64,000 nucleotides of DNA from Choanephora cucurbitarum (taxonomy: Eukaryota > Mucoromycota > Mucoromycetes > Mucorales > Choanephoraceae), in NCBI GenBank assembly GCA_025331435.1, contig JAIWNI010000100.1, positions 38,228 through 102,227 on the forward strand, in the 5' to 3' direction. Under the pieces are notes generated by a model. That model ran no database searches. It saw nothing but the letters and a program-made list of their open reading frames with translations, and was not told the origin of the DNA. Shown here piece after piece: positions 43,868 through 58,699 of the stretch (position 1 is its first letter; each line of letters starts with the position of its first letter). Position numbers and translations under genes: made by a program.

Positions 43868-46800
43868 ATGAGCAATTCATCCTCTGTTAGGTAAATTCGT
43901 TGCCTTTGAAAATACTTGTGTATATTCATCATTTGGTTAGAGTGGCCCTTCGTATTCGACCACTGACAGAACAAGAGAAACAACATCATCAGAATAATGT
44001 CATTTCTTTCATTCCAAATAACCAACAACAGATAAATGTGAACAATGAGAGATCATTTACATTCGATTATGTCTACCCTCCTTCAGTAAATCAACATGAT
44101 GTCTATGCCACCTGTGTTGTGCCTCTGTTGGATAAATTTGTCGAAGGCTATAACGCTACTATCCTTGCTTATGGGTAAAATATAGGCAGAGTCTGTTACA
44201 CTGTAGATCTAATTCCATTTAAATAAAGTCAAACAGGAAGTGGCAAAACTTACAGCATGGGAATTGGACTAGATAATGTCATGAAGATGTCAATAAACGA
44301 TCACGGCATCGTTCCCCGATTTATACATGCACTCTTCAATCATCTTCATGCAAAACAAAAGTCACCAAATTACAGCTTTCAGTTATCTGTTTCATTTCTT
44401 GAATTACACAATGAAGATTTAGTTGATCTCTTGTGTCCCGCCAAACAAAGAGATGGCTTGAATTTGACAATTCGCGAAGATAGTCATGGAAATATTTGTT
44501 GGGCTGGCGTGAGAGAAGAAACGGTGACTACAGCAAACGAATTACTCGAGTAAGAGAAAAATAAGCTTTTGTTTATTTACATGTTTATTTATTTGACCGT
44601 TCTTTAGGATATTACAGAAGGGCTCAATTGCACGTACAACCGCCTCAACAGACATGAACAACACTTCCTCTCGCTCACACGCTATTTTCTCTGTCATGTT
44701 GAAGCAGTCAGTTCTACAACAAGATGTTACAGACGATGAATCTACATTACATTCCGATATGGAATTAAGTCCAACACCATCAGAAAAAAAGCTTATTTCT
44801 AAATTCCATTTTGTCGATCTCGCAGGCTCAGAAAGAGTAAAGAAAAGCAACAGTTGATGAGTTTTCTTTCTTAATTAAAACATGTCTTTCTATATCTATA
44901 GCTTAAAAGAACAAATGCAGTAGGTGACCGAGCAAAAGAAGGCATTTCTATCAATACAGGATTGCTTGCCTTAGGAAACGTAATATCAGCATTAGGCGAT
45001 GAATCACGCCGTGTTTCTCACATTCCATACCGAGACTCTAAACTGACACGTCTCCTACAAGATAGCTTAGGTGGTAACAGTCAAACACTGATGCTCGCAT
45101 GTGCATCTCCCGCTTCATCTAACTTGACAGAAACACTAAATACACTCAAATATGCCAACCGAGCTCGAAACATCCGTAATCGTGTCAAGATCAACCAACA
45201 GCAACAACAAGATATCAACAACAAAAAAGAAGAGCGTCTTAAAGCTGTTATCACGCGACTCAAACAGGAACTTAGGAGCACGGATGATTTTCTTCGTGCA
45301 GTCAACGATGAAATGGACAGCCTCAAGATAGAAGTTGGCTCTCTTCAACAAACTCTCAGTCAGACAGTCAATGAACTTACTAACACAAAATCCGAACGAG
45401 ATTCCTTCAAACATCAACTAATGGCTGCCACCGGGCAAGAAGACGTTCAGTCCCACGACGACCAAATGGCTAGAGAATACATCAATACGATTGAATCACT
45501 TAAGCTCGAGCTCTATCAGACTCAACAGAGACTTATCAATCAGAAACAACAAAAGAATCTATCGTTAGAAATAAACCCTATTGATTCATCGCCTACACTT
45601 GTCGGCTCACCTTGTCAATCACCTTATCTTGAACTTAAACCCCAAGTCATATCAGACAACATGTTTCATTCATCTACGCCCTCTGAAAAGACAGATAAGA
45701 GAAGAAAAAAGCATAGAGCAAACAGTAAACGATCAAAAACAACACGTCGTAAGACGGCTATACCTTCAGTCAACAATAGCATTACAAAACCTACTCTCAA
45801 TCTTAGTTTGAACGAAGCAAAACAAGCTCTTCAGAACGAATTGGAGCTTGCAAGATCTGCAAATGTATGCATTCCCCTTAATCTTTTGTCAATCATCTGC
45901 ACGCACACTTGAAAAAAAAAAGACTAATGCTTCTTTTAATCATAGGTTGCTTTAAATGAAATGGCAGTAAGATATGAACATACTGGCAGTCATTCGCCCA
46001 ATGCAAACAAACAACGCAGACATACATTAGATAGCGATTCCGTCAAAGCATTGGCTCAATTTGATTCCATGAATGAAGCTAAACGCTGCATACAAAAGCT
46101 TACATTAGTGATCGAGAATAAGCATCAGTTGATACGTCAATTTGAGAAATCGGAAAAGCAACAGACAGACCAAATCAAGCAATTGAGCCGTACAGTCAAC
46201 GACCTTGCCTCTAAGAAAGCAAGCTCTACACAAAATCTGAAAAAGGAGCTGAACGATCTGAGAACACAATATGAAGCTCGTTTGAAGAAACAACAGGGAG
46301 AGCAAGTAGCTTTGCGACGCAAGCACCTTCAGTTGATCCGTTCCTCTGATCGTACTCGTCACCAACATGAGTCCAAAATCGAGCAATGCAATCGAACAAT
46401 TGAAAAACTAGGCCACGAAAAGAAAAAGTTACTAAAACGCATCAAAGTCGAAGCAGACCGTGCTAAAGAAAAGGCATCGGAAGCTGATCGCGAAATGAAA
46501 AAGATGAAGAGACAAGAGGCTCAGTCAGTGACAATCAAACGAAGAATGGAGCGAGAGCTCGCTCTTCAGAAATCAGCATGCAAGCGTGCCACAGAAGAAA
46601 TTGTAGCCTTGAGTGGCCACATGAAACAAATCGCTGCCATCTTAAAGAAAGTCATGGCATCTACCACTGTGTTATCTCAACGCAATTTGCTGGCCAAAGC
46701 AATTGCTTGTGCTAGTGTTCGAGGCTATCTTATAAAACAGAATGCCGTCAAGAAAGCAGGCGGCAAATTCCAAGTAACTACATTACAACAGAATGTCTAT

Positions 46801-47527
46801 CAAAAGAAAAAATTCATTCATAAGTAAGTACTAGAACACTCTATAACTTTCCAAATGATTTATTCATAGTAACCAATTAGAGCACTGTATCTCTATGTCA
46901 AAGGTCAATATGCTACTCACCCATTGATTCAAGAACTTGTTCAAAAGGTAAGAAAATAAAATCAAAATTAAAAATCATTAAATGTAGTTATAAATACAAT
47001 TTCCATTTAATTAGCGTACCAGACTGCTTGAAGAACAAAAAGAACTTTTAGCAGAGCGTCAGATGGTTTTGACGGAAGAGAACACAATGGACTCTACTGA
47101 ACCACAATACATGGATGAACGCATTGAATTGATTACGATGGAGCTAGACGCTCTCGATCAGCACATCTATTATCTCACTACCTCTAGTGAAGCGCCTCTC
47201 TTACAACATCTTGATGATGACAGCGACATTAACTGGACAGACGATCAAATGGATCAGCAAGTCGCTTATGAACTAGCACTATCGCTCATTCGCTCATTAG
47301 AGCCTGATGAAGCTAGACTGATCTCAGAAGCTTTACTACAAGACGTCATTGCATTAAAAGCAGACCAAATCACTCATACCAATTCATTACAGCATTTCAA
47401 CTCAGTCATGCGAGTCTTCCAATCAGCACTTGTGAATATAAAGCGCTTGACAAACGAACCAACTATCATGACAGATATTATGAAAGGCTCCTCATGTGTC
47501 CAATACGGACTTGTATTGCCACAATAA
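43868..47527 (+). CDS. Kinesin-4 type motor protein (KIF4/KIF21-like)
   Basis: Eight short exons chain from ATG at 43868. The motor domain begins at the second exon ([13 protein letters not shown]). It contains [14 protein letters not shown] across an intron, [14 protein letters not shown], switch [14 protein letters not shown], switch [21 protein letters not shown] and [19 protein letters not shown]. After the neck ([15 protein letters not shown]) come more than 500 residues of coiled coil with a Ser/Lys-rich break near 45690-45760. The C-terminus has no recognised cargo domain. An N-terminal motor with this neck and long stalk fits the kinesin-4 class, which regulates microtubule plus ends and spindle midzone length. 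Introns are 45-70 bp. The stop is 53 bp from the convergent aminopeptidase stop. Confidence 0.92.
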
Positions 47528-47580
47528 TAATCTTTATGAAATGTTACCAACTCAATTATAAAGCTACCCTATTTATTTAT

Positions 47581-49959
47581 TTACATGTCTTTCTTGATAC
47601 CAATATCCTTTTCAATAAGTTGGGCAGCGATAGGATGATAAAATGATTTGTGCTCTAAATAGGTCTTCACAGCTAAATCAGACCCATGCTTAGCTTGGTA
47701 GAGAAGACGATAAAGAGGACGAACAAACTTCATGCGGCCTTGTTCAGTGATGAACTTGACGACTTCAGAATAAATGGGCTCATAACTAGCCATCAAGCAT
47801 ACTTGTTGCCAACGGAGACGCAAGTCGGCATTGTAGTTGGAAGTAAAGTGGTACAATTCGTCCATCTTGGCAATCAAGGTATGAGGCAAAGGAGCGACGT
47901 CTGTCAGTTTTTCCAAGAAAACAATTTTTTGGCCAGCAGAGAAAGAGGCAATATCTTCAGAAGAGAAAGAGGCCAAGAGATCCAAGTTATCGCGAGCTTG
48001 ATCCCAACGCTTAGCCAAATTGTAGCATGCGTCAGCTAAAGTAGTATCGAATTCAGGATCAACTGGAGGCATGCCAGGTTGGTTGATCCAAGCATCAAAA
48101 TTGATGGTATTGAGCTTCTCCACCATGCTGGAACCATGTGTCTTTTCCATGTAGTCAAACAGGAAAGCCTTCCAGTCTTCAGTAGAAATTGAAGTAGAGG
48201 CAAAGTGCTTAACGTAGGCTTTCATATAAGGTTCGAAGATAGCAGGTCCACCTACTACTTTTTCAATATGGTATAACAAGTTGAATCCCTTTTCTGTAAA
48301 CACAAGGTATGTGAGTCGTTAGGCTTTGTTTAGAGTAAAGTGGACAAATAAATCTTACCATAGGGAACTTTAGAAAAGAAGTCATCGGGGTCAGCACCGT
48401 TACGAAGGTCAGGGTTCAAAACTGTCTTGAGTGAGTCTGAACCAAAGAGATCAACGCTTTCCTGAAGAGCCTTCCAACCTGTGATTTTTGCTCTTAGTCA
48501 ACTAGGATGGTTCTTCAAATATTCACATATAGTTTATGTACACGTTACCACTCAAAGCTTCAAATTGTCTGGTTGGTTCACCGTGCAAACGGCCGAGAAT
48601 CTTTCTTTCAATGAACACTGTCCAGCCTTCATTCAACCAATAATGTTTCTAATTTTTAAGAGAGAAAAAAAGGGAAGTCAGCAATCCATACTGTTCTTTT
48701 GATTTTTTTCATTACCCAAGAATTGGTTGTAACCAAGTTACCCATCCAGCTATGAGCAATTTCATGAGCAATCACATTGACTGCACTCTTGTCTCCAGCT
48801 AATAAAGTGGGTGTTACAAAGGTCAAACAAGGATTCTTTAGATTGCAATTTGCTTAGTAACTGGTCATATGTCATCGTTTTAGCTTTATGATTTTACCTC
48901 CATACCGCCGTAAGGAAAAGAAGGAGGAAGAACTAGCAAGTCATAGCGTCCCCACTCGTATGGGGTCAATAAGGCTTCACCAGTAGCGACAAATGATTCG
49001 GTATCCTAATCTACGTCAATAGTTTGACCTCACGTTTTTCTTTTTGTTTATTTACCGAGAATTCCCATGCTGCCTGCTCGACCATTTCAGGTTCACACCA
49101 AACAGTGCTTCGAGGGCCAATTTCACGACCAACAAGATTACCAGCGGCAATAGCGATCAAGTAGGAAGGAATAGTGGTGTTTTGCTTAAAGTGATATACC
49201 TTGAACCCGCTTTCTTTGTCTAAATCTTCTTCGATGCCTGTTTGGAGGGCGGACATAACTACAGGTAAGCGAGATCGAATAGCAGCAGAGTAAGTAACCT
49301 TAATCGAAGGTGAGTCTTGACAGGGAATCATAGCACGGCCGTGGATCTGTCAATACAGATAGACTTTTAGGCAAAATTGATTTTATCGTTAATGCTTTAC
49401 TTACAGCTTCACTTTGAGAGAACAGGTAAGGATGTTTTCCACCTAAAGTTTGTCTATATGGTTATAACGTTTAGCCTACTGTTCTTAATTTCTCTGACAA
49501 AGAGTATTTACTCGGGCTTCAAAAATTGAATAGCAGTGCATTTTTCAGTAGTTTCATAGTTGATTTTGAGTTGAATAGGTGTGTTCTTTTGCTCGATTGT
49601 TGGAATATCAATCGTTAAAGCAGAACCCAAGCTGGCGTACCTTTCAGCAACATGAAACTAAAGATGCGATTGCAAGAAATTATAGATTATTCTTCTAAAA
49701 AAGGAAAAAAGGTGTAATGATTCGCACACAATACCTTTAAGTTTTCCTCACCCAAGAACACAGACTTGATCTCCAAATAGCTTGTATCCAATACAATCTT
49801 GTCTAACTTATCGACCAAAGTCAACATATCTAAAACGACATGGCCATGGATATTTTGATTCTCAAAATCAACATTCCAGTTCAAATGGATATGGCTTGTC
49901 TTGACTTCGCCAATGTTAGCCTGGGTACTCAAATCTATAGTTTTCGATGGTATACACAT
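47581..49959 (-). CDS. M1 zinc aminopeptidase of the leukotriene-A4-hydrolase type
   Basis: Many exons encode about 600 residues. The N-terminal beta domain starts near [13 protein letters not shown] and includes [36 protein letters not shown] follows, then [11 protein letters not shown] (the GxMEN substrate motif, split by an intron). The zinc site is HEIAHSW (48766-48752) with the third ligand in WLNEGWTVF. The C-terminal LTA4H helical domain ends [11 protein letters not shown]...[11 protein letters not shown]. Fungal members (yeast Lap2) are cytosolic aminopeptidases with epoxide-hydrolase side activity. The start Met at 49959 is chosen by alignment of the first domain. An in-frame extension upstream to about 50079 is open but rich in hydrophobic low-complexity sequence and probably not translated. 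Convergent with the kinesin gene, with probable overlap of 3' UTRs. Confidence 0.92.
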
Positions 49960-50279
49960 TCTGTATAGATACAGTATGGTAGAAGGGAAAAAGAATAAAA
50001 TAAAAGAAGAAACACGAAACATACTAACTTTTGAGGAACGGAATTTGCACACACTCTTTTCTCTGCTTTTTTTACGCACCGCTGTGCTAAACGCAATTTT
50101 TGGTAAAAAAAAAAGGTGCAGGGTTTGAATCTTTTAAACAGACAATAAAAATTCAGCCATGAATCAAAAAAGCTAGTGAGATGATACTTCAAAAACGAAA
50201 CAAGGATGCTTTGCCAGAAAATAACAATAACAATGTTTTTCAACTTGAGGCGTTAAATTCTCTAAGAGCCCCAAGAACT

Positions 50280-50955
50280 TCACGAGCCAAATGCTGTCAG
50301 TCCTTGAGAGATGTTTTTAAACAGCGCTGTTGCACCTGAATATTCAGCAAACCCAGGTCCTCCCTTCAACTCCCAATAAATAAAGGTACGCATAACAAAA
50401 CTAAGTTCAATCTCTTGGCTGGCAAACTGATAAGTGATAGATTGTAACTGTCTAAAGAACCTTGCGGCGAAATGACTACACAGAGTGCGCGTCATGGTTT
50501 GACCGAATCTGTCGATGATTACTCTGCTTTGAAGGGAGAGATATCTTTACCAAACAAGGTTGCACTGGCTTCGAATATATGAGTAGGCTTTCTTCCATCC
50601 ATCTACGTTTTCGTATAGAGTAGATGATTGCGAAGCCTAGGTGTATAAAGATTGTGTTGAATGTACAATTATGCCAGGAATTTATTGCCTCGCCTTGAAG
50701 AGTAGGGCAAAATGATTCTGAATTGCCACTGAAAGAAATAGCCCCAGTCTTTGCAATGCTAATATTGAGAGCGATTTGGACGTAGGCTGTGTCAAAGCCT
50801 TTAGACCAAATGCAACAATATGATATGTAATAGCCCTCTTTTTCTGCTACTACTCTAAGTTGAGAAACCTCTTGCCGTAAAAATTGGCACCCTGAGAGAT
50901 TCTTCTCAACTTTTGAAGGATCTTTTTGCTGGCAACAATGACTTGCTTACTCATT
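50280..50955 (-). pseudogene. Relic of an unassigned protein-coding gene
   Basis: From the minus-strand ATG at 50955 a frame reads MSKQVIVASKKILQKLRRIS, then meets a stop near 50849. Coding-like sequence continues in another frame (YYISYCCIWSKGFDTAYVQ, then ISIAKTGAISFSG), and the last piece (50495-50280) includes RFFRQLQSITYQFASQE, IELSFVMRTFIYWELKG and ATALFKNISQGL. At least two frame changes separate them. I do not recognise the family and cannot say whether it was a host or mobile-element gene. Confidence 0.3.
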
Positions 50956-51039
50956 TCATAAGAAAAGCATTAAACGATTCAACATGACTTTTGCTTTTAC
51001 TTCGATTGGATGCAATGCAGTCAGTACAATAGGCTGACC

Positions 51040-51216
51040 TACAGTAGTCGCTTTATTTAAGAGTGTGCATATTCTTGAGAAATACACTCTTATATTGAGC
51101 ATACTCTTAAATCGAATGGTGTTTTAGTGCTTGAAGCGATTTTCAAGTTGAAGGATTGCACTCTTATGTTGAGCACACTCTTAAATCAAACACTCTTAAA
51201 TCGAGCGACTACTGTA
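51040..51216. mobile_element. MITE 2, Tc1/mariner-like (TA target site)
   Basis: A 177-bp element begins TACAGTAGTCGCTTTATTTA and ends in the complement of TACAGTAGTCGCTCGATTTA. TA stands at both outer ends. The motif TTAAGAGTGT is repeated inside in both orientations (at least six copies counting variants). It has no coding capacity. It lies directly left of the Helitron remnant. Confidence 0.85.
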
Positions 51217-51218
51217 GC

Positions 51219-53760
51219 TCTGGTTCATTTTTGTTCATGAAATATGGTAAGCTCCATCACTTACAAGGGTCAAGCAAATCAAGAGAGCCAGATAATAGAA
51301 TCACTGTACCATCATATGCAAATGTCTATGTGCATATATATAATCCTGATTCGAACCTTGATTTGATTGAGCAACTCATTGATATGCTTCATTCTGAAAG
51401 TGTCGATTCTTTTGTCAATCTCTTTAATCATGCACACGAGATTTTGAAGGAAGAACATGAAAGGCACTTCCCAACTGAAAAAGCTCCGAGTTCCTTTTAT
51501 GTTAGACTCAGTTCTTGAATGACTATGGAATTAGTGAAAGAAAATGACAGAAGAACAGAAATCCTGCCCACTACAAGCGAGATAGCAGCTGTAATTCCAG
51601 CTGAGTTTGCAGGACCGATCTACAGAGATACTTGAATCACTTACTGCGATGATTGTAAGGAAAACAGCGATCGCTTAAAGATAATCTATCAAACACATGC
51701 AGCACGCATGTTCTTGCATTATGTCTTGCTGCTTCTATGTGGTATTTGCAGATGGCATTTACGGATGGCATTAGAGTTTGAGGCTTTGGGCTGTCAATCT
51801 TCCTATCAGCGATGCTGCGACTGGGCATCAGAGAGACAGACTTTCTCAAAGAGCATTTTGTCACTTTAGATCTTATACTAGATTAAATGAGTCTCCCACT
51901 CTTTTTCATTCAGAGAGTTATTTTAGCGGGATAGTGTTGATTCTGAAGTTGGATGTGATTAGAACAAGCCTGAATGAATCAGAGATGACCAAAAAAGTTA
52001 CCAGAAAATTTGTAGAATTACTTAACAGATGCCTCAGCCCACGACCATATAGCCCTGAGCTCATATAACACTAAGCCGTCAAAGATTTAGGCAACCAGAG
52101 ACCTATACGAATTGCAGCAGATCGTCACAATTCGCTTACTCGAGTTCTTGATCTGAAACTTCATGGTTGCTGCATGATTTTGAAAGAAGAAAAATCTCAG
52201 CAATCACAAAGACCCAATTAGAACAATTGAACGACAAAAGCAATATTTGCTTTGTTGTCATGTCTTGCTGCTCCTTGAAGGTGATGATAGCGTATTTCGT
52301 GGTCCTGAAAAGACTGGCAATGCTGTTTGTGCTGAGCTACCACCCGATGATAGCTCGAGTGAAATGGTGCATGGATCTTGTGAAAACATCGGTCTAAAGT
52401 AGGTGTGTATGGTTTTTGATGTTTGATGCGCTTTAAAATATTCTAATTGTTTCTTAAGAGCGTTACAATCTGCCACTGTCGTTATTCTCGACATACATTC
52501 TCTTTATAGCAAAGCATAAGGTGTTGATATGTCAAAGATAAAAGCATCGTTCCATCCGCCTTTTTGTCTCTGATTTGTATACAATGAGTCCTTCCATTTG
52601 TCAACGATATATTGCTTACTAAGAAATACAAAGCACATGTAAATATTGAGTCATATGGTAGTGTTGATCCAACTACGTATATACAAGTATATTTAAAAAC
52701 ACCATGAATGCACCAATATACACTTGGAAAACAAAAACAATGCAATCGAAAGATATTTTGCAAAAAGTTTCTCTGCGTTTATTACCCAATATCGTTCGAG
52801 GTTCTAATTCTTTTCGAGATTTATAAACTACCAGAGGTATTGTATATGGTACATTATGAGACGCATGCTAACCATTTTGTTTGCTTGAAAGCGATCAAGA
52901 ATGACTCAGATTATTTTACGAAGCTGTTATGTTTGTTTCGACTCTATTGCTTCTAGGATTGAATAAACTTACGGCACCTCAAAATCAGTTTGCTTGTATA
53001 TCTGTGATTATTCAAATGTTTAATTAGACAGCCATGAAACAAAACGTCTTTTCCATCAAGACTTACCCAAGCTTGATTACAGATTATATATGCTTGAGCA
53101 AAACGACTGCTGTAGGCAAGATTATGATGTGCAATATCTATCGTCTCTTTTTTAGATATCAGGGAAAATTTGTTGTTTGCACAGCGTCATCTATTATTGC
53201 TTTTTTTTTGCTTCCTAGTAATCCTGCATCTCATTCCCGCTTTAGAATTCCTTTGAATACTCTGCCTGATTTAGTGTGTCTGCTAAAAAAAAGACAACGA
53301 ACTTGTTGACGTTTCATAGAATACAGCTTAATATTTTGAGACCAAGTGCTTATGCAATATAGACGTTATTTTGAGATTTTCACTTAGACTTTACTCAAAA
53401 TTAAACTCGCAGTTTTGCTCGAATTGAGCTTGTTATTAAACAAGGATAACGCCACTATAAAGCTGAAGCTTTTTCAGCAAATTCACTAAAGTTCTGGTCT
53501 GATCTCGAATAAGATGTTAGCGTGATTTTGTTGAAAGTGAAGTCAATATATTTTGGTGTTCGTGCCAAACTAATTCCACGATTCGCTTTATCCGCTCAAC
53601 AAAATGAATGTCATTTTGTTCTGACAAGAGAGCAATCTTCTGTACGACTATCCTTTGCAATGAATATCAATAAGTCGCAAAGACAATTGCTCAAAATTAA
53701 TGGTAGGGATCTTTGCTTGCATATTTGACTTGTGTTGCCGCTGATTTGCGACGATGTTGT
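51219..53760 (+). mobile_element. Decayed Helitron (Rep/helicase) remnant
   Basis: Three islands of Helitron protein similarity occur in the expected order on the plus strand. The first (51230-51657) reads SREPDNRITVPSYANVYVHI, NLFNHAHEILKEEHERH and, in a second frame, ILPTTSEIAAVIPAEFAG, which is the N-terminal Helitron region. The second (53090-53290) is a decayed Walker A region (SKTTAVGKI...FVVCTASSIIAFFLL...RIPLN), matching the region GPGGTGKT...AVAASGTAALLL...FKIPL of the helicase at 63.6 kb. The third (53522-53728) has SSVRLSFAMNINKSQRQ, matching FPVRLAFAMTINKSQGQ of the same helicase. The material between is too degraded to read, and an unassigned relic on the opposite strand lies at 52258-52620. 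Confidence 0.7.
52258..52620 (-). pseudogene. Unassigned coding relic on the opposite strand
   Basis: The minus-strand frame THCIQIRDKKADGTMLLSLT (about 52595) continues through YKENVCRE and, after a one-base frame change near 52490, into SRITTVADCNALKKQLEYFK and IHTYFRPMFSQDPCTISLEL. Codon patterns look coding. I do not recognise the family. It may belong to a host gene copy inserted into the Helitron remnant. Confidence 0.25.
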
Positions 53761-56209
<2,449 letters not shown>

Positions 56210-56560
56210 GTGTCTTCTTTAATCTGTCTACGACATACAGTTTCAACCACCTATTTATTTGTTAATATCAATTGACTATCAAAATAAACTATTTGTTCCA
56301 ACTAAAAAGAAAGGATGACCTTCAGTTGTGTAATCTTTCTAAAGCGTGTATATACTTCGCTCTTTTTTCTTTCTTCTTTACTCCTAAGGTACCCCTTCAA
56401 GATTTCGCTATTATTTTCTAGTTGTCTTTTTCCAGCTTTTGAACCTATTCTTTTAAACTAGGCGGGTTTGCGTTGCACTTAAAACACAAGTGTTTGATCA
56501 GCCAGAAGACCTATGGTCTATACATCTAAGCTAAACGAATTTATTTCATGGATACCAAGT

Positions 56561-56628
56561 CACATGGATAAGATATGTCAACATTGTGGTGCACTCCATT
56601 GGGTAGTCGAAAAGCCATCAAATATTTG
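56561..56628 (+). pseudogene. Helitron N-terminal zinc-motif fragment
   Basis: The frame reads HMDKICQHCGALHWVVEKPS and stops at TGA. The CxxCGALHW...EKPS pattern is typical of the Cys-rich segment near the N-terminus of Helitron proteins. Only about 22 residues survive, so it is a small fragment. Confidence 0.5.
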
Positions 56629-56980
56629 ATTGCTTTCACCAGATACCTTGCTATACCATAGCCTTTTTCACGTTAGTGAATGTCGGGGAGAAGAACAAGG
56701 ATATCAGCTAGCTTAGCTTAAATGTGTGCAATCAGAAGTTCAAGAGCAGAAAAGCATAGAAGATTTATTTTTAATGGCTGCTTGCTCCGCAGAAAACGAT
56801 ATAAGGATAGGTAAAGTATTATGAGGGGGTGTGGCTCTGCTTGGGATAGCACCTTTCATAAAGAGAAGAAAGACTTTAGAAACTCAAAGAGGAAGAGATA
56901 TTTAGGATTATGGTTTGCAATTATCTAGATTTGGGATTTAAGGCATCATAACTTAAAAGGATCTTGCATAAACAAATAGA

Positions 56981-57214
56981 TCAAGATTTTATAGTATACA
57001 TGAATCTTTTGCTTATAAGAAATGCGAATATATCTTGTGACTTAATTGCCAAGATCATAACACCCTTACTTCTTTCCATGGCCTCATGATACTCGCGGCA
57101 GCGATTTTTGAGGGTACAAAAGCGACACTTGGTGTCTCGGACAGGTGCTTTGCCCTTGTCCTTGTATGAATTTGGGGCAAAATTCAATATGAAAAAAGTA
57201 GAAAAAAAAAACAC
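56981..57214 (-). other. Open frame with a Cys cluster, function unknown
   Basis: A 77-residue frame contains RDTKCRFCTLKNRCREY, a CxxC-x6-C cluster followed by a charged helix. The pattern is reminiscent of the C-terminal iron-sulphur cysteines of RecB/Cas4-like exonuclease domains, but no nuclease core lies next to it. It may be the last exon of a gene I cannot reconstruct, or a relic. Confidence 0.25.
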
Positions 57215-58699
57215 TAGTCGATTTAAAGAGAGTTTATTTTGGATAAGATAAAAGATAGTTATCTAATTCTAGCTCAACAAAGTCTCTCTGTTCATATTTT
57301 TCAAGATGCTTATTAATGCTAGATGATGACTATGTAGAAATCGTTGTCTTAACACGATTTCTCTGTGTAGTGGTCTTATCTCTGATCTACTCAGAACCAA
57401 TCATTTTAAGTGTGGCACAATTACTATTCGATATAGAAGTGCTGAGAATATCCTTAGTAACTCCCTGAAGAGGATGTACTTTATAAGATAGTATTCTGCT
57501 AGTTCTAGAAGGGTATATTTGGTAATACATATGATGTAGTTCACCATACAAGCAATCTAAGGAACTGGGTTTTTGTGATCATTTTTTCGCAAAAGAAGCT
57601 TGAATCTAAAAACAGTTGCTGAAGGATGTGATTTCAGATTGTTTGTTTGCTACAGGGATAACTTTTATTCGTTTCCTTTTCTGTAGAAGGAACCCCGCAC
57701 AATGTTGAGAGGTATGCTTAAATTGAGAAGGCTACTTAGCTTATTGTGTTAGTTTAAGGACTATAGCGAGATCAAATGGTTTACCTTCAATGCTTTTGGT
57801 CCGGCGGGTTTTCAGAAGCTCCGAGCAGTGGTCAAACGAGCGGAAGAAATCCTCGTTCATGATATGGTGGTGCTATTTGCGACGATAGAAAGTATACTTT
57901 GGACGCTGCTGGCTTGATCCAGCATGTATATAAATGGAAAGACTTTTCGGTTGTATTGTATAATTCTGACAGTGTTATATTATGAGAAAGCGATTGTTGT
58001 AGGGAAAAATTAAAGATATGATGATTGTAGTTTTGTGTCTGATCCGAATGAGATGATCCTGGTAAATCAAAGTAAAGTTAAAACCCCAACTCTGATGCAA
58101 CTTTAGTCATTGGCTGACTATGATCTGAACAAAGAGTCCTAAAAATGGTGAATAAATTAAACTCATATTAGGATAGCCCAATAAACTGCAGGCCAAGTAC
58201 TTGGCCTAGTGAGCTCGGCGCCTGAAAAAAGCTGTTTCGGATGTTATACATAAAAGTATTGAAATGTCAATAGAGTGTGAAGTTGGTCAGGATCATACGG
58301 ATAATCTATCTAAGATTAGCTATAATTGCTGTTTAAACGTTAATTACTAAGTTTTAGGAAGCATGATTATAGGCAGTATGTATCGCACTGTAGCTATCTA
58401 GTTATAGATCTGATTAGATATGTGGATACCATAAAATTGATTCTGAAATTAATTTTAACTGTCATTGATATTTTGTTTTACTGGCAAGTTAAAAGATTAT
58501 CTTGAGTATCGCTTTATCTTTATCTGCCAATTGTACAAACAAAAACGGAAGATAGAGAAAACAATTTACTTTATTCTGTTGCTGCTTCTTTGTCGTTTTC
58601 TGCCTTGTAGCTTTAGTGTAAACTAAGAAACAAACTCAACTCTTTTCTTTGTAATAGGGCCCAAGTAAATGTTGTTTACTTTGGCTTTGTTAGAAGAAT

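Larger units (their letters stand above)
56210..58699. other. Intergenic, with scattered coding debris
   Basis: No intact gene is seen in these 2.5 kb. A short Helitron-like segment and a Cys-rich open frame are listed separately. AATAAA at 56283-56288 probably ends the protease transcript. Confidence 0.5.

Noticed and set aside
49960..50079. In-frame N-terminal extension of the aminopeptidase
   Set aside because: It is hydrophobic low-complexity sequence with no similarity to the family N-terminus, which aligns from the Met at 49959.
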